Shown: in pieces, positions 37,686 to 51,612 of the stretch
Numbering within the stretch: the stretch's first letter is position 1
How the letters are laid out: each line of letters begins with the position of its first letter
From: Aquila chrysaetos chrysaetos
Taxonomy: Eukaryota; Chordata; Aves; Accipitriformes; Accipitridae
DNA length: 64,000 nucleotides
Assembly (NCBI RefSeq): GCF_900496995.4
Contig: NC_044008.1
Coordinates: 6,891,276 to 6,955,275, forward strand
Reading direction: 5' to 3'
The notes under the pieces: model-generated
What the model was told of the DNA's origin: nothing
The model's input: the letters and a program-made list of their open reading frames with translations, nothing else
Databases searched by the model: none
Translations under genes and position numbers: made by a program

Positions 37686-39099
37686 CCATAACACACCAGC
37701 TTCCCACCAACTTCCCAGGGACACCCTGGCAGTCCCACACAGCCTCCTGCTCACTTTAGAAATTTTAAGCAGGATAGGTACAGGCATACCAATAGCCTTG
37801 AAAAAGTACCAGTGCTATCTTGGCAGCCTCCCACATAATTTTAATAATTTAAATCTCTTAATTATAGGGAGTTTTTTGCAATGAGAAGTTAAAAAAACTT
37901 TATAACCAGCTCACTGATAGGATATCACCTAAGTGCAGCTACTTTGTTTATACAAACATCTGCAACCAACCTTTAAACACTGAAAGGACAACAGATTGGA
38001 TAGTTTAAGTAAAGAAAAGATCTTAAATATAAACAAACACAGAGCCAGTCATGGAGCCAGTAATCCTGCTGGGATTACTTGCATAACCCCATTTACAGCA
38101 ACAACCCCAAATATTTTCCATCCACGCTACAAATTGAAGTTATTTCCTATCAAAATTGGGTAAAGAATGTCACAGTAGTTCTTCCTGAAATACAGTCAAT
38201 TTAGCTTAAAATAACTGCACATCTTGTAAATCTGGTGTTTTGTTTCTTGAATATGAACATAAATAATATAACATAACATAAAATGTGGCTGCAGCTCACT
38301 CATTTTTCTTATCTGTGATAAAGTTACACTAACGAGCAGCAATAGCTTCACTTTTCCAACACAGTGGTGCGTATTATTCAATCATTTGTACAGAAAGGGA
38401 GAACAACATGACTCACAACAGGCAAGGAAAGTCCTCTAAATACCTCATTTAACACTGCTATTGGAAAAGTTCTTCTTCAGCCCATTTCTAATCCTTCATC
38501 TGACTCAGCTGTTGTTTTGTGAATTCTCTAATTCAATAGGAAATTATAACACCACTAGGGAGCTTAATACTGCAGCCTCTAGAAAGTCCTTCCTGCAGTA
38601 ATTAGAACAGCATTGTTCTGCATCTATATAGTGCCTTATGCATAGTGCCTGCCCAGACACCTACATTTACAGCTCTCGCTTTTCATCTGTTATTTTAGCT
38701 GTGTGTTTCTGCATCCTTCCCCCTTTGGAATGTACTTGAACACCACCCTCAACTTATCACAGGATGAATAGGATCCCAGAAAAATGAATTGCTTACATAG
38801 TGGTGGATACTTGATACTCACTCCAGAGAACAAGGTTACAGTGTTCTTTTGCTACTTACTCCTCCTGCTGCAGCAGTACCAGAGACCCACAAGAAAGGCA
38901 TTATTGTTAAAATGTTCTATATAAAGGAGTACAGAGATAGGCCCAAAGACTAAGATTTAAATAAAAAAAAACCTGTAATGGGAGAAAATTATCATGCCAA
39001 AGGCATGTACTTCTGTGTACGCCAATTAGTCGTAATAATTCAGCAGTCCTTAGTGGCCATCAATCAAAACAGTGAGAGGCAGACAAATTTAGAAAGATG

Positions 39100-39262
39100 A
39101 CTCTCTCTCCCTCTACATATATGCACATAAATAAAAAAATTGTTATATATTTTAGGTAAGTATATAATTTATAATATAAATGGAAAGTAATTCTATAAAA
39201 TATATAATACAAATGTAACATGTAATGAATGTTTAAATATATATACATTATTATTATTATAA
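39100..39262. repeat. AT-rich patch with TA and ATT microrepeats
   Basis: The patch is rich in TATATA, ATAATATAAAT and TTATTATTATTAT. It is low complexity, and the minus-strand open frame here (many Ile, Tyr and Phe) reflects composition. Confidence 0.8.
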
Positions 39263-39675
39263 ACATATTCTTTTTGCTATTTTGGACACACAAACACAGA
39301 GTTAGGGTGTCAAAGTGAATGATTTGTAAATAATCCAACCTTAACTTTCATTGCAAATGTGACAGAATAAATTTGAAGTGCAAGTGTCTAAAAAGGACAT
39401 ACTCAGGGAGCAATAAGTGTGTATAGAAAAAAAAACTAGTCCTCCAGTAATATTCATGACAGTAATTTTCCCGCCACAACTCTCCTGTAGGTTCAAAACT
39501 GTTAGTTTCCAGACAGTGCCAACATCTTGGTTTACAAACAGAAATTACATTGGTTTAAACATAGGTGTCACATTGCACTGACTATTTAGAGAAGTCCCAT
39601 CAATCTGACCATCAATTTAAACCTGCAGGGAGAAAGCCCAACTGAAAGAAGATAGCTTTGAAGTTCCTTTTATGG

Positions 39676-39697
39676 AAAAAAAAAAAAAAAAAAAAAT
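39676..39697. repeat. Poly-A run (22 A)
   Basis: An uninterrupted run of 22 A follows TTTTATGG. No adjacent retrocopy was recognised. Confidence 0.95.
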
Positions 39698-42600
39698 CCA
39701 AGCCACCAGCTTTTTTAAAATGTTCAATAAATGTATTTGAAATATATGCAAAGGCTTTTAAAAAATTTAGCTTTACTATATATTATTAACTAATTTAGCT
39801 GAAACAGTAAATACTACACAATACCTGTTTGTTGACAAAGCCTTGTAGAAAGTGAGACTACTAAACTTGAACATACAACCTGCAAGCACAGTTTCTGAAT
39901 GCGATAAATACGTTTTTGGTAGCTGCAGCCTCCTGCAATGCTTAAGAAAAGAAAGTGACTTCACTTCAGTCTATGGAGATTGAAGACTTATTTTGTTCAG
40001 TTAAAAAAGTGACAGAACAAAACTCAAAACGTTTGTCTTCAATCTAAAAATAAAGTCTAAGTGCAAGGAAAGCCACAACTTACCAGTCCTCAATATCTTA
40101 AAGTGATCAAAAATAAAGGAAGGATTATGAAAAAAATATTAATCTAAAGTCTGTTTAAAAAAAGCTTTCATGTTCTCATATACTTAAATGGCTGTACTAT
40201 CAGCAAAAAAAAGTCACAAGGTCTGAGAAGTTGCATCATTATGTCAATTGAATAAATAAGAAATCCAACATCATAAAATGTGAATATTAAGAGAACAAGT
40301 AAGTTTCTACTAACATGCCTACATTTCCTCAATGTGATGCATCAGTTCTCTGCATGTGAAGCATTTGGGTTTATATTTTATTGCAACTACTGCACCCTCT
40401 GTATTTAGAGGAGCAGTTTCATTACACCATTGGTAAGAAACTGGGTCATCTAAGATCTGATTAGCCCTCCGGAGATGCCTCTCCTCACTTAGTATAGAGG
40501 AAGCCTAAGATTACAACATTCCTAAATAACTTAAACTATAGTTTCCTTCAAGCGAGGGAAAAAAAAGCATTGCCACTGGAAAGGACAGTCTCACCCACCA
40601 ACCCACTTATTCTCACCCCTGGGCTTCTCTCCCTGCATTACAGCAGCACAACCATTTACGCAGCTATGTAGTAAACAGCTTAGGGAGCCCACCCAATTCA
40701 AATCAACCTCATGAATCCTCCTGCAATAAGGAAGAATGCAGGAATTCAGACAGGGAAAGGACACCACCCCCTCTATTGACAAGGGCAACATTTTAAGGGG
40801 GTCATGGAATTTTAAAGACCCTCAGTTCAGCTTCGGCTCCTACAGGCCAGACCTTTCTAATGAAACTCAACTTCATTCAAAGCTTTTCCACAAGTCCATA
40901 CAAGTTTCTGTAACTCATTATCTGACCTCTGAATCTGCATTTTAAGTCAGAAAACTATCTCCAGCACACTTGCTGATAGTCTCCCTCGAGTACTTGCTGC
41001 ACTATATTAAGGGGACAGATATATATGCAGACACAGCATTAACTAGTAGTATCTGAAGAGAATAGAAGTGAAGAGTTAAGACAACACAGAAGAGTAACAG
41101 TGAAGCAAGATTAAGAATGGTAAGCACTTCTCCTGACCACTAGGTTCAGGAGCCAAACAACTTTATATACATGTATGTTTCAAGCTTCATCCTCCCACTA
41201 CAAAAAAAAAAAAGTTACTACACTACTACTTCTGATCCAAATGCTCATGTGTCACTACAGTTACGTACCGTGGTAAATTCCCCTGACAGTTTCAAGGAAA
41301 AAACAGAGCAAACATAAGATAAATGCAAATGTTATCAATGAAGTAATTTTTACCAGTTCATTAATATACAGTAGCTTACTATTTTAAGTATCTTGTGGGT
41401 TTCATTCTTTTGCAGGTAGTTGAATTGCAGGGGGAGTTATTATCATTAACTCCTAAATATTTTAAACATCCCATTTTAAATATGCCAAGTCTTCAAACCA
41501 ACCTTTTTCAAATCTGCATTATGGCTTTTTATCCCCTATGTCCTACAATTCTTTACCATTCAGACCTTCAGGTTTTCATAAAGAATTACTATTTCAAATT
41601 TCAGTAAAGATGACCTAGGAGACAATAGCTTCTTCTGTATTTCTGAATTCACAGTATCTCTACAGATTAGAAGATAAAAGTGCCGTGAAATCAGAAGAAC
41701 AACTGTTAAAGAAAACACTTCACAAACTGTATCTTCAAGCTTGTATTTTATGAATGGGTTTTCAGGGTTCACGGTTCAAAAATAAAATAAAAACTTTGCA
41801 TGTAACTTAATAATTCAACATCCCTTAGCTATTCATTATTATCCTTTGTTATAAAGGTATTTTAGCTTACTTCTAAGCTTTCCTCCCCAGTATGCAGTTT
41901 TATGTATGAATCAGAACTTAGTCTTTTTCCCTTCTTTCAGTCTCAGCTCACTGAAAAGAACTGGTGACTACAAAGCCTCTTAAACTACATCAATCAGCTT
42001 TATAGTTATTTGCAACACTCTACTCCACAGCCACCTTACCCTTTGTGTAAACCACAAAAAATTGTCCATTTCCCAGCATTTATTTTATGAACAGTTTGAC
42101 TTGGTCCTCAGTTCACTACAAATTCATTATGGCATGTAACAAGGGGAGATTGGACTTGAAGGGCGAGAATTAAGCCAGCCTTAACCAAACAGACTTTTCT
42201 TAGCCTAGGAAGCTTTATAAAAGCCCAGAACACACTTGTCTCAGTTGCCAGCAAAGGAATAATAATACATACTTGCTAAAGCATTCTATCTTTATTTATC
42301 AAGGCTGACCTTAACATTTGTTTTAATTCCCAAGTTTATTGCTCATGAACAGAGAAACTGACAGCCAAAACTATTTCTTTACACACACTACAACACCTCA
42401 AAAAGAATGGAAATTTTTTTTTTTTTTTTAAGAAATCACAAAACCCTAAGGTACCTCTGTGAACACAAACTAGAAAGCCAGCTGTAATGAGAGGTCAAGA
42501 TAAATAACCAACCATCAAACAGAAGCAGCCTTTAATCACACCATTGTGGTCTTGATTTGAATTGGTGAACCAAAAAGTTTCCCACCTCATTATGAGGCCA

Positions 42601-45600
42601 CACTGAACATTTTCAAAATATAAGATTACATGGCATAGCATCTCTCTAAACACACAAAATGCACTCCTACACTCAGTCAATTGCAACGAAAACCTGAAGG
42701 GATGATACGGAAGCATGAAAAATAGCAGGTTAACTTCCCAGCTGCATGCAGTGTTAAGTTTCCAGGGTATGGGAAACAAAACTAAGAGCAGAAAGACAAA
42801 CCCAGGAACAAATTACTCTGTACAATTTATTATGACAGCAGAATAATAAAAAAAAATTTTAAAAGTTGGCACTGCATCCTATACATTTAAGGGAAAAAAA
42901 AAAATGAAGATGTCAGCAGCTTGTTGTAATTGTATGTACTAATACTTGGTTTAATTGTTTGCAAACTGAGTTCACTGCAGCAGCTTAAGTAAGTTCACTG
43001 CACTGACCTTTCTTCAAAGGAGAAAGCACAGGAAAACTCCCAAACATTAAGAGCACAGTTTATAATCGTAAGAATTTATCATGACACTACGCATCTTCTG
43101 GCAGCTAAATGTCAACAACTGGAGAAAACATAGATTAAACCAACTCATTCTGCGGTGTGACATTCTAGGCAGGTTACATACAGCCAGGATTTCTCTGACA
43201 AGTTATCTTTAAATACAAAATAAATTGAAATCAATCTAACTTAGCTATACTGTATACTCTTACCCACCCTTTAAGCGTGTGACCTCACTGTCCTATGGGG
43301 CACACAATGTTAAAGTATAATGTGAAATACGAATATGTCTTATCCTGATGTACGAAAACAGACATTTATAAGGCATTTCACAGAAATAAAAGCCGTGACA
43401 GACACTGCTTCAGTTTTAACACCCTTTCAGATTCTCTGCACTGCCCAACAACTACAAACAAGTACCATCGACGGTGGACTTTGCAATTCTGTCAATACTC
43501 TTCCCCAATATTGGAGAAGATCCAGTACAACAGGATCCAAAGTACCTACCTACACACCTGATAACTATTAGAAGTTATCTAACAGTAGTTCCCCTATTTG
43601 CTTCCCAAAAACTTTTAACTGATCATTTGCTTAAAAATAAGCTTGTGTGTGCTCTTAAGTACCAAGATATTACAGATGTACTTCTACAAGCTATTTCAAT
43701 AAAATACGCTCTATGTAACAAACTGCTAAAACAACAAATATGATATAAGGTAAAAATGATTTTTTAAACTAATGAATAAGGTTGGCAAAAAAAGCAAATA
43801 GGTATGAACTGTCTGTGAATAAATTTAGGACAAATATTAGAAAAAGGATTTAATCATTTTAGGTTAGCGATTCTACAACAGCCCTTCACAAACAGCAATG
43901 GAAATATATATTGCCTCAAGTGTATCACAAGAAAATAGTAAGTAGGATTGTATACTGTAGCCTGCACATAACAGCATTCTGAATTTTTTAACCAAGACGT
44001 TATTAGCTTTAAGTCTGACATTCCCACATTTTAGATAATCATTTTAGATAGATTTTTTGGTTTGAATTACACTAGGTGATGCACAAGTTTGGAATACTAG
44101 AGACTCCCATCACTTTTAACACATCTAGCTATTCTAGGTGCCCACAGATTTTGTGAATAAGCTTACATGTACAGAAGTATGCAAATAAATGCATCTTCGT
44201 AAGATAAATACCTTATAGACTGAGGTATTTAGTAGAGAGGAGCCTAAAACTGTGTAGACCATGCTTATAGTTCAAGTTTCTCTGAAGTAAACCGTAAACT
44301 AAGAAATCCAACACCAGCTGAACATAAACTTCTAATCTTCTCTAAACCATATTTTCAAAGAAAGCAGCATTTTCTGTTGTGCCCTTGAAGCCCATCACTT
44401 AGCATGGACTTCAGCATCTAATCTACCACAAGAACGTGGTGTCCTGCAAAAAAGAGACTGTATTTTGAATAATATTATTAACCACCACAAAAAGTACTGC
44501 CAAAGTGTTATCCTTCATTTGAATAAGGGTCTTCATTCTTCCTAATATAAAGCTAAACTCTCCAGTCTGGAGTCACATCAAAATCTCACCAAAACCAATG
44601 ATGTTTTGCTCAAGTCATGACAGTATTTGTTGTACTCAAACCAACATCACAGCAGCACTTTGGTGAGTCACACTTAACACAGCAACTATGATTCAAAACG
44701 TAAAAAGACTTAACAGTTATCTGTTACGTTCAAGACTATACATAAGGCAATGACAGCACATGAGATGCTCTATACAACAAATGAAGATTAAGATAGCAGC
44801 ATTTGACAAATCAGGATATTCAGGTACTTGAATAACTGCCTGTAAAGTTGTCATCTACGCAATACAGCAAATACTTTAAACATCAGAAAAGTAAACAAGC
44901 ATGAACAGCAATATGAAATAGAAAACAAATATATTTCTATATAAATACTAGAATAGTTCTTTCTACACTAAGCATGAACCCTAGAGTTCAGCAATTCTTT
45001 CAGTCATTTTTTTGGTGTAGCTTTCCCTTTGCTGCATTTAGCAAGCATTTCCTTCATCATTCTTTTTTCTTCCAGATGTCAAGAACAGTCATTTTTCATT
45101 TAGTTTGAAAAGAAATTTATCCAACAATTTTCTTTACTCACTTCCTCTCAGAAAATCAAATGGTCTTATTTACTAACATAGGATACAATTACCCTGTGAA
45201 CTAGATGCTCATTTTTCAACAGATTCAGTACAGTTGTGTTGAAACTAAGCTACATTATAAATACAGTTCCTACATATATGAAGTTATACCCTTATTTCGA
45301 CATGATGTAAGGCTAGGTAATCTTGCTGCCAAAAACTACATTAGAACTCTCACACCCACAAAACTTTTGAAAGACCTTTAAATACTCAAAACAGTTCACT
45401 AAAAGGAGATTATCTTACCCATCAGATACGGCCTAAAACAAAACTTATGGTGTCTTTCATCTGGTTTTTTTTTTTCCCCCCCCACCAAAACAGATCTTAA
45501 GTCACAGTTTTCTATGGCTCAGATCTTTCCAATGCATGCCAAAATTCCTTTGGGATCAGACCTCTATACTGGAATTTGAGTAATATATTTATTTTTTCCC

Positions 45601-47246
45601 ATAAAATGAAGTCCATTCATTTTATGTTGGATTTTTACCAGCTATTTTAATTTACTGGACGGTCACATATTTTGGAGGTCTTGGGTTTGCCAAGAAATTT
45701 TCCTCTCAGAGTTACATGTTTTATTTATACTGAAAAAAACAAACATCAGCTTGTTACAGAACTCACCTTCTCAGAAATGATACCAGACTACCAACACAGA
45801 AGTCTTACAGAACACACATTGATCAAAAATTTGCAGATTAAGAACAGCATCTGCCAAATCTCAGCTTTATTTGGTTATTTTTAAAGGACTGAAGAGACAA
45901 AACTCAGTATGAATATTTTTGAGGAAGAACCACCTTCCAAAACCCACTACAGAAGTACATTTCTTCTTAACTGCAAGCGAAGGGTTTCTTTTTCTTAAAA
46001 AAGAAAGCTACTCACTCATGACTGGAAACTTCTTTGCATATAATCCAAGACAGGTCTTGAAGCAAGGTATCTTGTTGGAGAAGGTTTCTCAGAGGTATAC
46101 ATGTCCTGATGATGGTAGGAAAATAAAAAGACAAATCAATTTTTCAACTTCAAGTAACTAGAGTAAATGTTTATATATACACTGTCTTTCCTACTACCTT
46201 TTCATCCTCCTTATTAAAAAAAGGAACACAAACATGTGTTTGTTATGACTGAGGAACTTTACTGCTTATGGATATATTTTGAAGTTTATCAACTCAAAAT
46301 GTGTACTTTCTTCTAACACTGGTATTATAAACTTGTGTTCATAAAATATAACTGCTCCCAAAAGATAACAAACATTCTTAAGAAGTTAAAAGTACAAGAC
46401 TACAATATGGATATAGTTACTGAAAATATCATCAAAATAGTATTTTCCTTCAGCAACCTCAGCTAGCAAGAAGATGCAATATAAAGACACTCTTTAAAAC
46501 ACAAGAGCTACAAATAAGTCTACTAAATAAGCATGGGTTGGCATTCGCGTCCAACACTTCCTCCTCAGAAACAAAACCCAAAAAAGTTACCATTTCTAGC
46601 AACTGTAAACCATCAGATCAGTCAATTCATAATGAAAATGAAAAAAAAAAAAGATATCCAAGTAGGGCAGATATGGGTTCACTAACAATATGCCTGGCGC
46701 TCCCCAAAGCGAAATATAGAAGACTTACTCTCCAACAATGACAGCACAGCAAGTACATTTTGGAAAATTTATTATATAATCTCCATCCTGCTGCTAAAAG
46801 CAAGTTTCTACAAGTCTGATAGAACAGTTAAACGAAAGTAACTTCACCTCACAGCTGAGATGAAAAGAAAAACCCAAGCATATCTATTAAGCTACAGAGA
46901 GTTTTCCTCTAATACCTGTACAAATAGAGTTTCTGTAAATTAAGGAATATTATGCGATTTATTTCCTCTTTTCAGAGCCAATTAGAACTTGCTGAACCTG
47001 ACCACCTGTGCTAATCCAGCCAGATAATAACTTGTGCCGACTCAGATTTCAAGTCTCAACTCTCCTGATCTCTTAATGTTTAAAAAAAGATAAAATACAA
47101 AAAGACAAAAGAAGAGATCTAACTTTTTCTGAAGTATGACTTGTGTAACATTCACAGACTTCCAGCACATGCCAAAGAAGTAGAGGAACTATCATAGGAC
47201 TGGATTCACACCACAAGAAGGCTCCTGTATCAATTGCTAAAACAAT

Positions 47247-47327
47247 TAAAAAAAAAAAAAAACCAAAACAAAACAAAACAAAAACCACCAACACAACACA
47301 CCAAAACCACCCACACACCACAAAAAA
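47247..47327. repeat. A-rich tract grading into CACC/ACACC repeats
   Basis: About 15 A are followed by AAAAC repeats, then CCACCAACACAACACACC and ACCACCCACACACCAC, before a short A run. It is A and C only on the plus strand for some 80 bases. Confidence 0.92.
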
Positions 47328-50148
47328 ATCCAGCTGCCAAAAGGAAGCCTTCGGTAATGCTGCAGACTGAAAATTACGACCAACTTTTTTTGCATTGAAA
47401 AAGTAACACAGGGAAGAAGCTTAACAGGGAAAAAAAATCGTATCATGCTGAAGAAATACATATGCAAACATTATAAAAAACCCACAGATGAACACAAAGC
47501 CATTAGAAAGTGCAATCACTGAAGAAAGCTCAAATTGCAGGTCCTGTCAATTCTCTATGAATGGTTGCTAAATTAAGTATTTAAGCACACACAGCCTAAT
47601 CAAAAATAAAGTCTCTGGTTAAAACATATCATTAGAACAGCAGTTTTGACATCAGTAATCAAAAGGAACCTGACAAAATTAGCAAATACAACTTCCATGA
47701 CATTTAATTATTTACCGGACTAATTACAGCTATTATGTTAAGAACATCAAATGAGTCATACAGACGGCCCTCAACCCAGGTCCAAAGCACTTTTGACCAG
47801 AGCTCCATACTACCTTTGGGCCCAAATTGTTCTTCAATCTTATGCAGAGTCAACTGGAAGACTGGAGTCTCCCATCCAACCTGATTTTCCAAAGGTATGG
47901 TCTCACCTTAGTTTTTTTAAATATGAGCTAACAATACTTTGCCTCAGAGACAGCGCGTTACATGATATTTTATTGTGTGGACGTACAGGAAAAGGCTGTT
48001 CATTAGGAAAAAACAAAACATCAGTTCTGAAAACCATTTAAGGCTAATAATAGCATAATAACACACCATATCATTTATAAAAATCTAGTCACGTAACACT
48101 CAGGAAATGAGATGGGGAGAATATAGCAGCTATATACTACCTAAAAACATATGTCATAACCATGAAAAGTGACTGTTTGGTACACCACAGCAACTTGAAC
48201 TCCAACTTCCAGCTATAAAATTTACTCCTATCTTGCCTTCTGAGTCTAAATATTTTGCTTAGCTATTGCTAGTATCTGTTTACCAGCCAATAGAGACTTC
48301 TGGTTGAATTCAGATTTTGTTCTTTGAAATAACACTGCATATGTACTTTATAAAATTTCCCTGGTTCACAACTTTATAATTGTGCTAAAGGCCATTTACT
48401 TGGACTATTTGAAAGTGCTTAAGTCCCTATAAAAGAAAAGTTTCATCTTTATCTGTAATTTCTAGTATAGCAATAGCAAGCAGTATCAGAAAGTCAGGAA
48501 AAGTCAACACTGCCAAATATCAGAAAGTCTGTACTTTGTACTGCATTACAATATTGACACTTTTTCCTAAGGATGTGTGTTAGAAACTAAATGGTTACCA
48601 CTTAGCTCTCTCAGTCAACCACCTGATTTATTTCAACGCTCGTAGGGTTCTCTCCTGCACAGAAACACTACCAACTATTACAGAACAGAGAAAGAAAGAC
48701 TACTACTTGTTGAATGTCTTGCTGAAAGATACCATCTTGGAAAAACTGTCTTTTTATTCAAAATAGTACCCTACATCCTTTATGCTTTCCCTTGCAATTA
48801 ACAAGGCTATAAAAAAAAAAAACCAAACCCACACATACCTTTGATCCTTCTCTTTTCCTGAAGAGCTAACCCTTGTATTCCACCCAGTGTTTCCTCTACT
48901 AACACCCATCTACCAGCCCTTGGTGGTATTCACCTGAAGGAGCTGTGAAACTATCAGCATTTTAACTTAGATTTGAAAGGAATACCTGAAGCAAGAGAAG
49001 CTCTTTACAACTTCAAATTCAAGCACACTAATAATACATTCAATTTTCTGTTTCCACACCTAGTGCCAGGTCTCTTTCTTACCCAATACTCTGTTTCAGG
49101 AGAATTAATATGAGCCAGATTGCAAGTAAATTACACCATATTGTAATTCTATGCACTATGACTCTACCCAGAGAAAATATTTTCCTTTAAGTTGGCAATT
49201 AAAGATTCAGGTCTAGTCTGTGTGTATGTTACTGTAGTATCTACTTAACTTAGATGCTAAGGAGTTAACATTAAGAATTTATATCCCCATTTCCCAAGAA
49301 CCAGAAATCACAGGAGAACCATGCAACTCCACTGTTTAAACACACACACAAAGACAAAATAGTCTAAAGCGAGCCTGCCTGGCACAAAGCAGTATTTTAC
49401 TGTCATTTACTTTCTTCTTTAAACCAAAACGTTATGGTCCCTCAAAGACAACAGATACAGAGATTTCAGAAGCACATGTTTTAAGGTTTTATAGATAGCT
49501 GGCTGGCAAAACATTAAGTCTGAAATTATTGGTTTCTGTGCTGTATAATCAGAGGGCAAAAGAACAGCCAGTTAAAAGGCAGTTCTACTAAAATACTTAC
49601 TTTACACTGCATCCAAGTTGAATTAACTTCGAAGTTACAATCAGTAACAACAGAAGTTAAGAAGCAGCAAAAATAAGTCACTTAAGAGCACAGCTATTAA
49701 AAAGAACATAGTAAAAATTCCTAATATACCACCAAGCTTCCGAGCATCGCAGCTCAGTAAAATGCTCAAGACAGAGCAAATGTAAAATTCACAACCAAGT
49801 AAGACTACTACTGTTTAAGAACCTACACAAAATCATTGACTGGCCACAAATGAGGAAGGACATAGAAGTACAAATGAAACAAACACAATGACACACCCTC
49901 TTTGTTCATAGCAGGAATATTTACGCTACAAAGTGCTGAAGCAAATTGCTTTTAGTTTCAGGCACTGCTGATTGGCCACCGTATTTAATATACACACGCC
50001 TAGCAGAGTTTGAGTTTCGACTGTCACACAGCAGCTCTAGATTGCAGGGTACACATCAAGCTAAATAACTATAGCGAACAATTATTTAATAGAATTATTC
50101 TAGTTGAACCGATCCCCCACAAAATACATTTGTTGTGAACAAGGCAGA

Positions 50149-50160
50149 TGCGCATGCGCT
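50149..50160. promoter_or_regulatory. NRF1-type palindrome
   Basis: TGCGCATGCGCT contains the perfect palindrome GCGCATGCGC, the consensus site of the transcription factor NRF1. NRF1 is typical of housekeeping promoters in CpG islands. Two CpG pairs in otherwise CpG-poor flanking DNA make retention by chance less likely. It lies about 0.5 kb left of the dense CpG island. Confidence 0.6.
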
Positions 50161-50763
50161 TTCATTCCACTGTAATTCAGGGAAAGCTAAAAACTAGTTA
50201 CGCTCATAGCCAGCTTTCTGTGCAGCTGCCTGCTCCAAACAGAAAACGGCACAAAGAAAGTTATTCTCAAGTGTATGCGGGCAAACGACTGGTACAGGAG
50301 TTTGGCAACAGTGTTTTAAGTCACCACTTGACTCCCATTCAGCTGGCAGTTCAATGGCTTGGGTGGTTTTCCTACAGGCAACCATCCACACCACAGAAAG
50401 AACCCGAAACATCTGATAATTGGCTCTTTAGCTGATAGTCCCGGCAGAGACCAAGGACCAAAAGAGGGTTATGGAGACTGAAGTCTGTTGGCAGCACAGC
50501 CTGTGGGAAGCACGCAGGACTGCGGGCCCTTCTGTACGGAGCGCGGCTCTCAGCCTGGCACTTTTCACCACGTACCTGAAGTATTAGGAAAAGCAGAGGA
50601 GGGAGCAGGTACAGAGAGCAGTAGTGCCAGAAAGTCACATTAAAACAACGGTTCGGCCATCCAAAGCCTCCCTGCTCCCGACAGGGGTTGATATTACAGC
50701 CTCCCACCTTGACAGAACAGGGGGGCCCTCACGAAGGCCCCAAGGGGTGTCCGACCCACAGCC

Positions 50764-50808
50764 GTGACCCCCCCCAAACACACACACACCCCCCCCAGAC
50801 TCTCCCGC
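50764..50808. repeat. C-rich tract with (CA)n core
   Basis: Runs of eight to nine C flank an ACACACACAC core on the plus strand, within the left part of the CpG island. Confidence 0.9.
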
Positions 50809-51369
50809 CTCAGCCTCATCCCCATTCTGACTGCAGACGTCCAGGCCGCCACAGCCCCCCACTCCCCTGAGGGGAGCGCACCCCTCTACCCCCCTGCTCG
50901 GAGGTACCTTGCCCCGGGGCGGCCCCCCCATCGCCGCCACACCTCACTCGAGCCTTACAATGGGACCCAGGGGCATCTCGAACAGGGCCTCCCTCGGGCT
51001 CCCTCAGCACACTCGGCTCGGCTCGGCTCAGCTGCCTCCCGCGCCGCGCCGGCTCCCCACAGCTCCCCACACGCTACCCCCTCCGCCTCTTCCCTCCCCC
51101 CCGCAGCAGAAATAGTAGGGACCCTCCAAACACACACCCACACCCCCCTCCGCTGGGAATAGAACAGTCTAAAGCACCCCGGTACCCTCCGGGAGCCGGC
51201 TCCCGCCTCTTCCACCTCCCCACCCCCGCGGGTGGTGCGCGCATCCCGGGCTCCCCCCGGGGGGGAGGATGGTATTGCCCGCCTCCCCTCAGCTCTCTAG
51301 GAACTGGGTCCCACCACGCCCGCTTCAATGGAGAGGTCCGGCGCGGCATCTCCCCCACACACACGCCCG

Positions 51370-51385
51370 CCCCCCCCCCCCCCCC
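51370..51385. repeat. Poly-C run (16 C)
   Basis: This uninterrupted C run inside the CpG island follows ACACACGCCCG. It is length-unstable and quadruplex-prone on the complementary strand. Confidence 0.95.
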
Positions 51386-51501
51386 AGCGCCCCGGGAATG
51401 GAAGGCTCCAGCCGGCCACCCCCACCGCTCTCCCTCACCCCGGGGGTCCGCACAATGGCCGGACGTCCCGGCTCGCCCCTACCTTTGCTCGGCTTCCTCC
51501 T

Positions 51502-51510
51502 CCTTCCGGG
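51502..51510 (-). promoter_or_regulatory. ETS/GABP-type core
   Basis: CCCGGAAGG on the minus strand contains the CCGGAAG core bound by ETS-family factors such as GABP, which are common in CpG-island promoters. A second ETS-like core, GGAAGTG, lies at about 51580-51586 on the plus strand. Confidence 0.45.
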
Positions 51511-51612
51511 GCCTCCGTCCGCCTTCCTCCCCAGCGGCGCTTCCCTGCTTGCTACCCCGGGACCGGCGGCCTCCGACCAGGAAGTGCCCCGGTGTGACAC
51601 CGGCGGCCGCCG

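Larger units (their letters stand above)
28525..50140. other. Long AT-rich stretch, probably first intron
   Basis: More than 21 kb show no recognisable gene, RNA gene or interspersed repeat family. Contents are homopolymers and A-rich tracts, an (AAAT)n microsatellite and an AT-rich patch at 39.1-39.3 kb, all listed separately. The near absence of CR1 and LTR copies over this length is notable. Short open frames are scattered on both strands with no protein-like features. If the minus-strand gene model is right, this is its first intron. Confidence 0.5.

Noticed and set aside
37406..37884. Open frames encoding a poly-Gly stretch
   Set aside because: They result from reading through the 36-G homopolymer.
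50148..50435. 95-codon plus-strand frame beginning at the NRF1 motif
   Set aside because: No motif or splice support, and an overlapping minus-strand frame is better supported by an acceptor.
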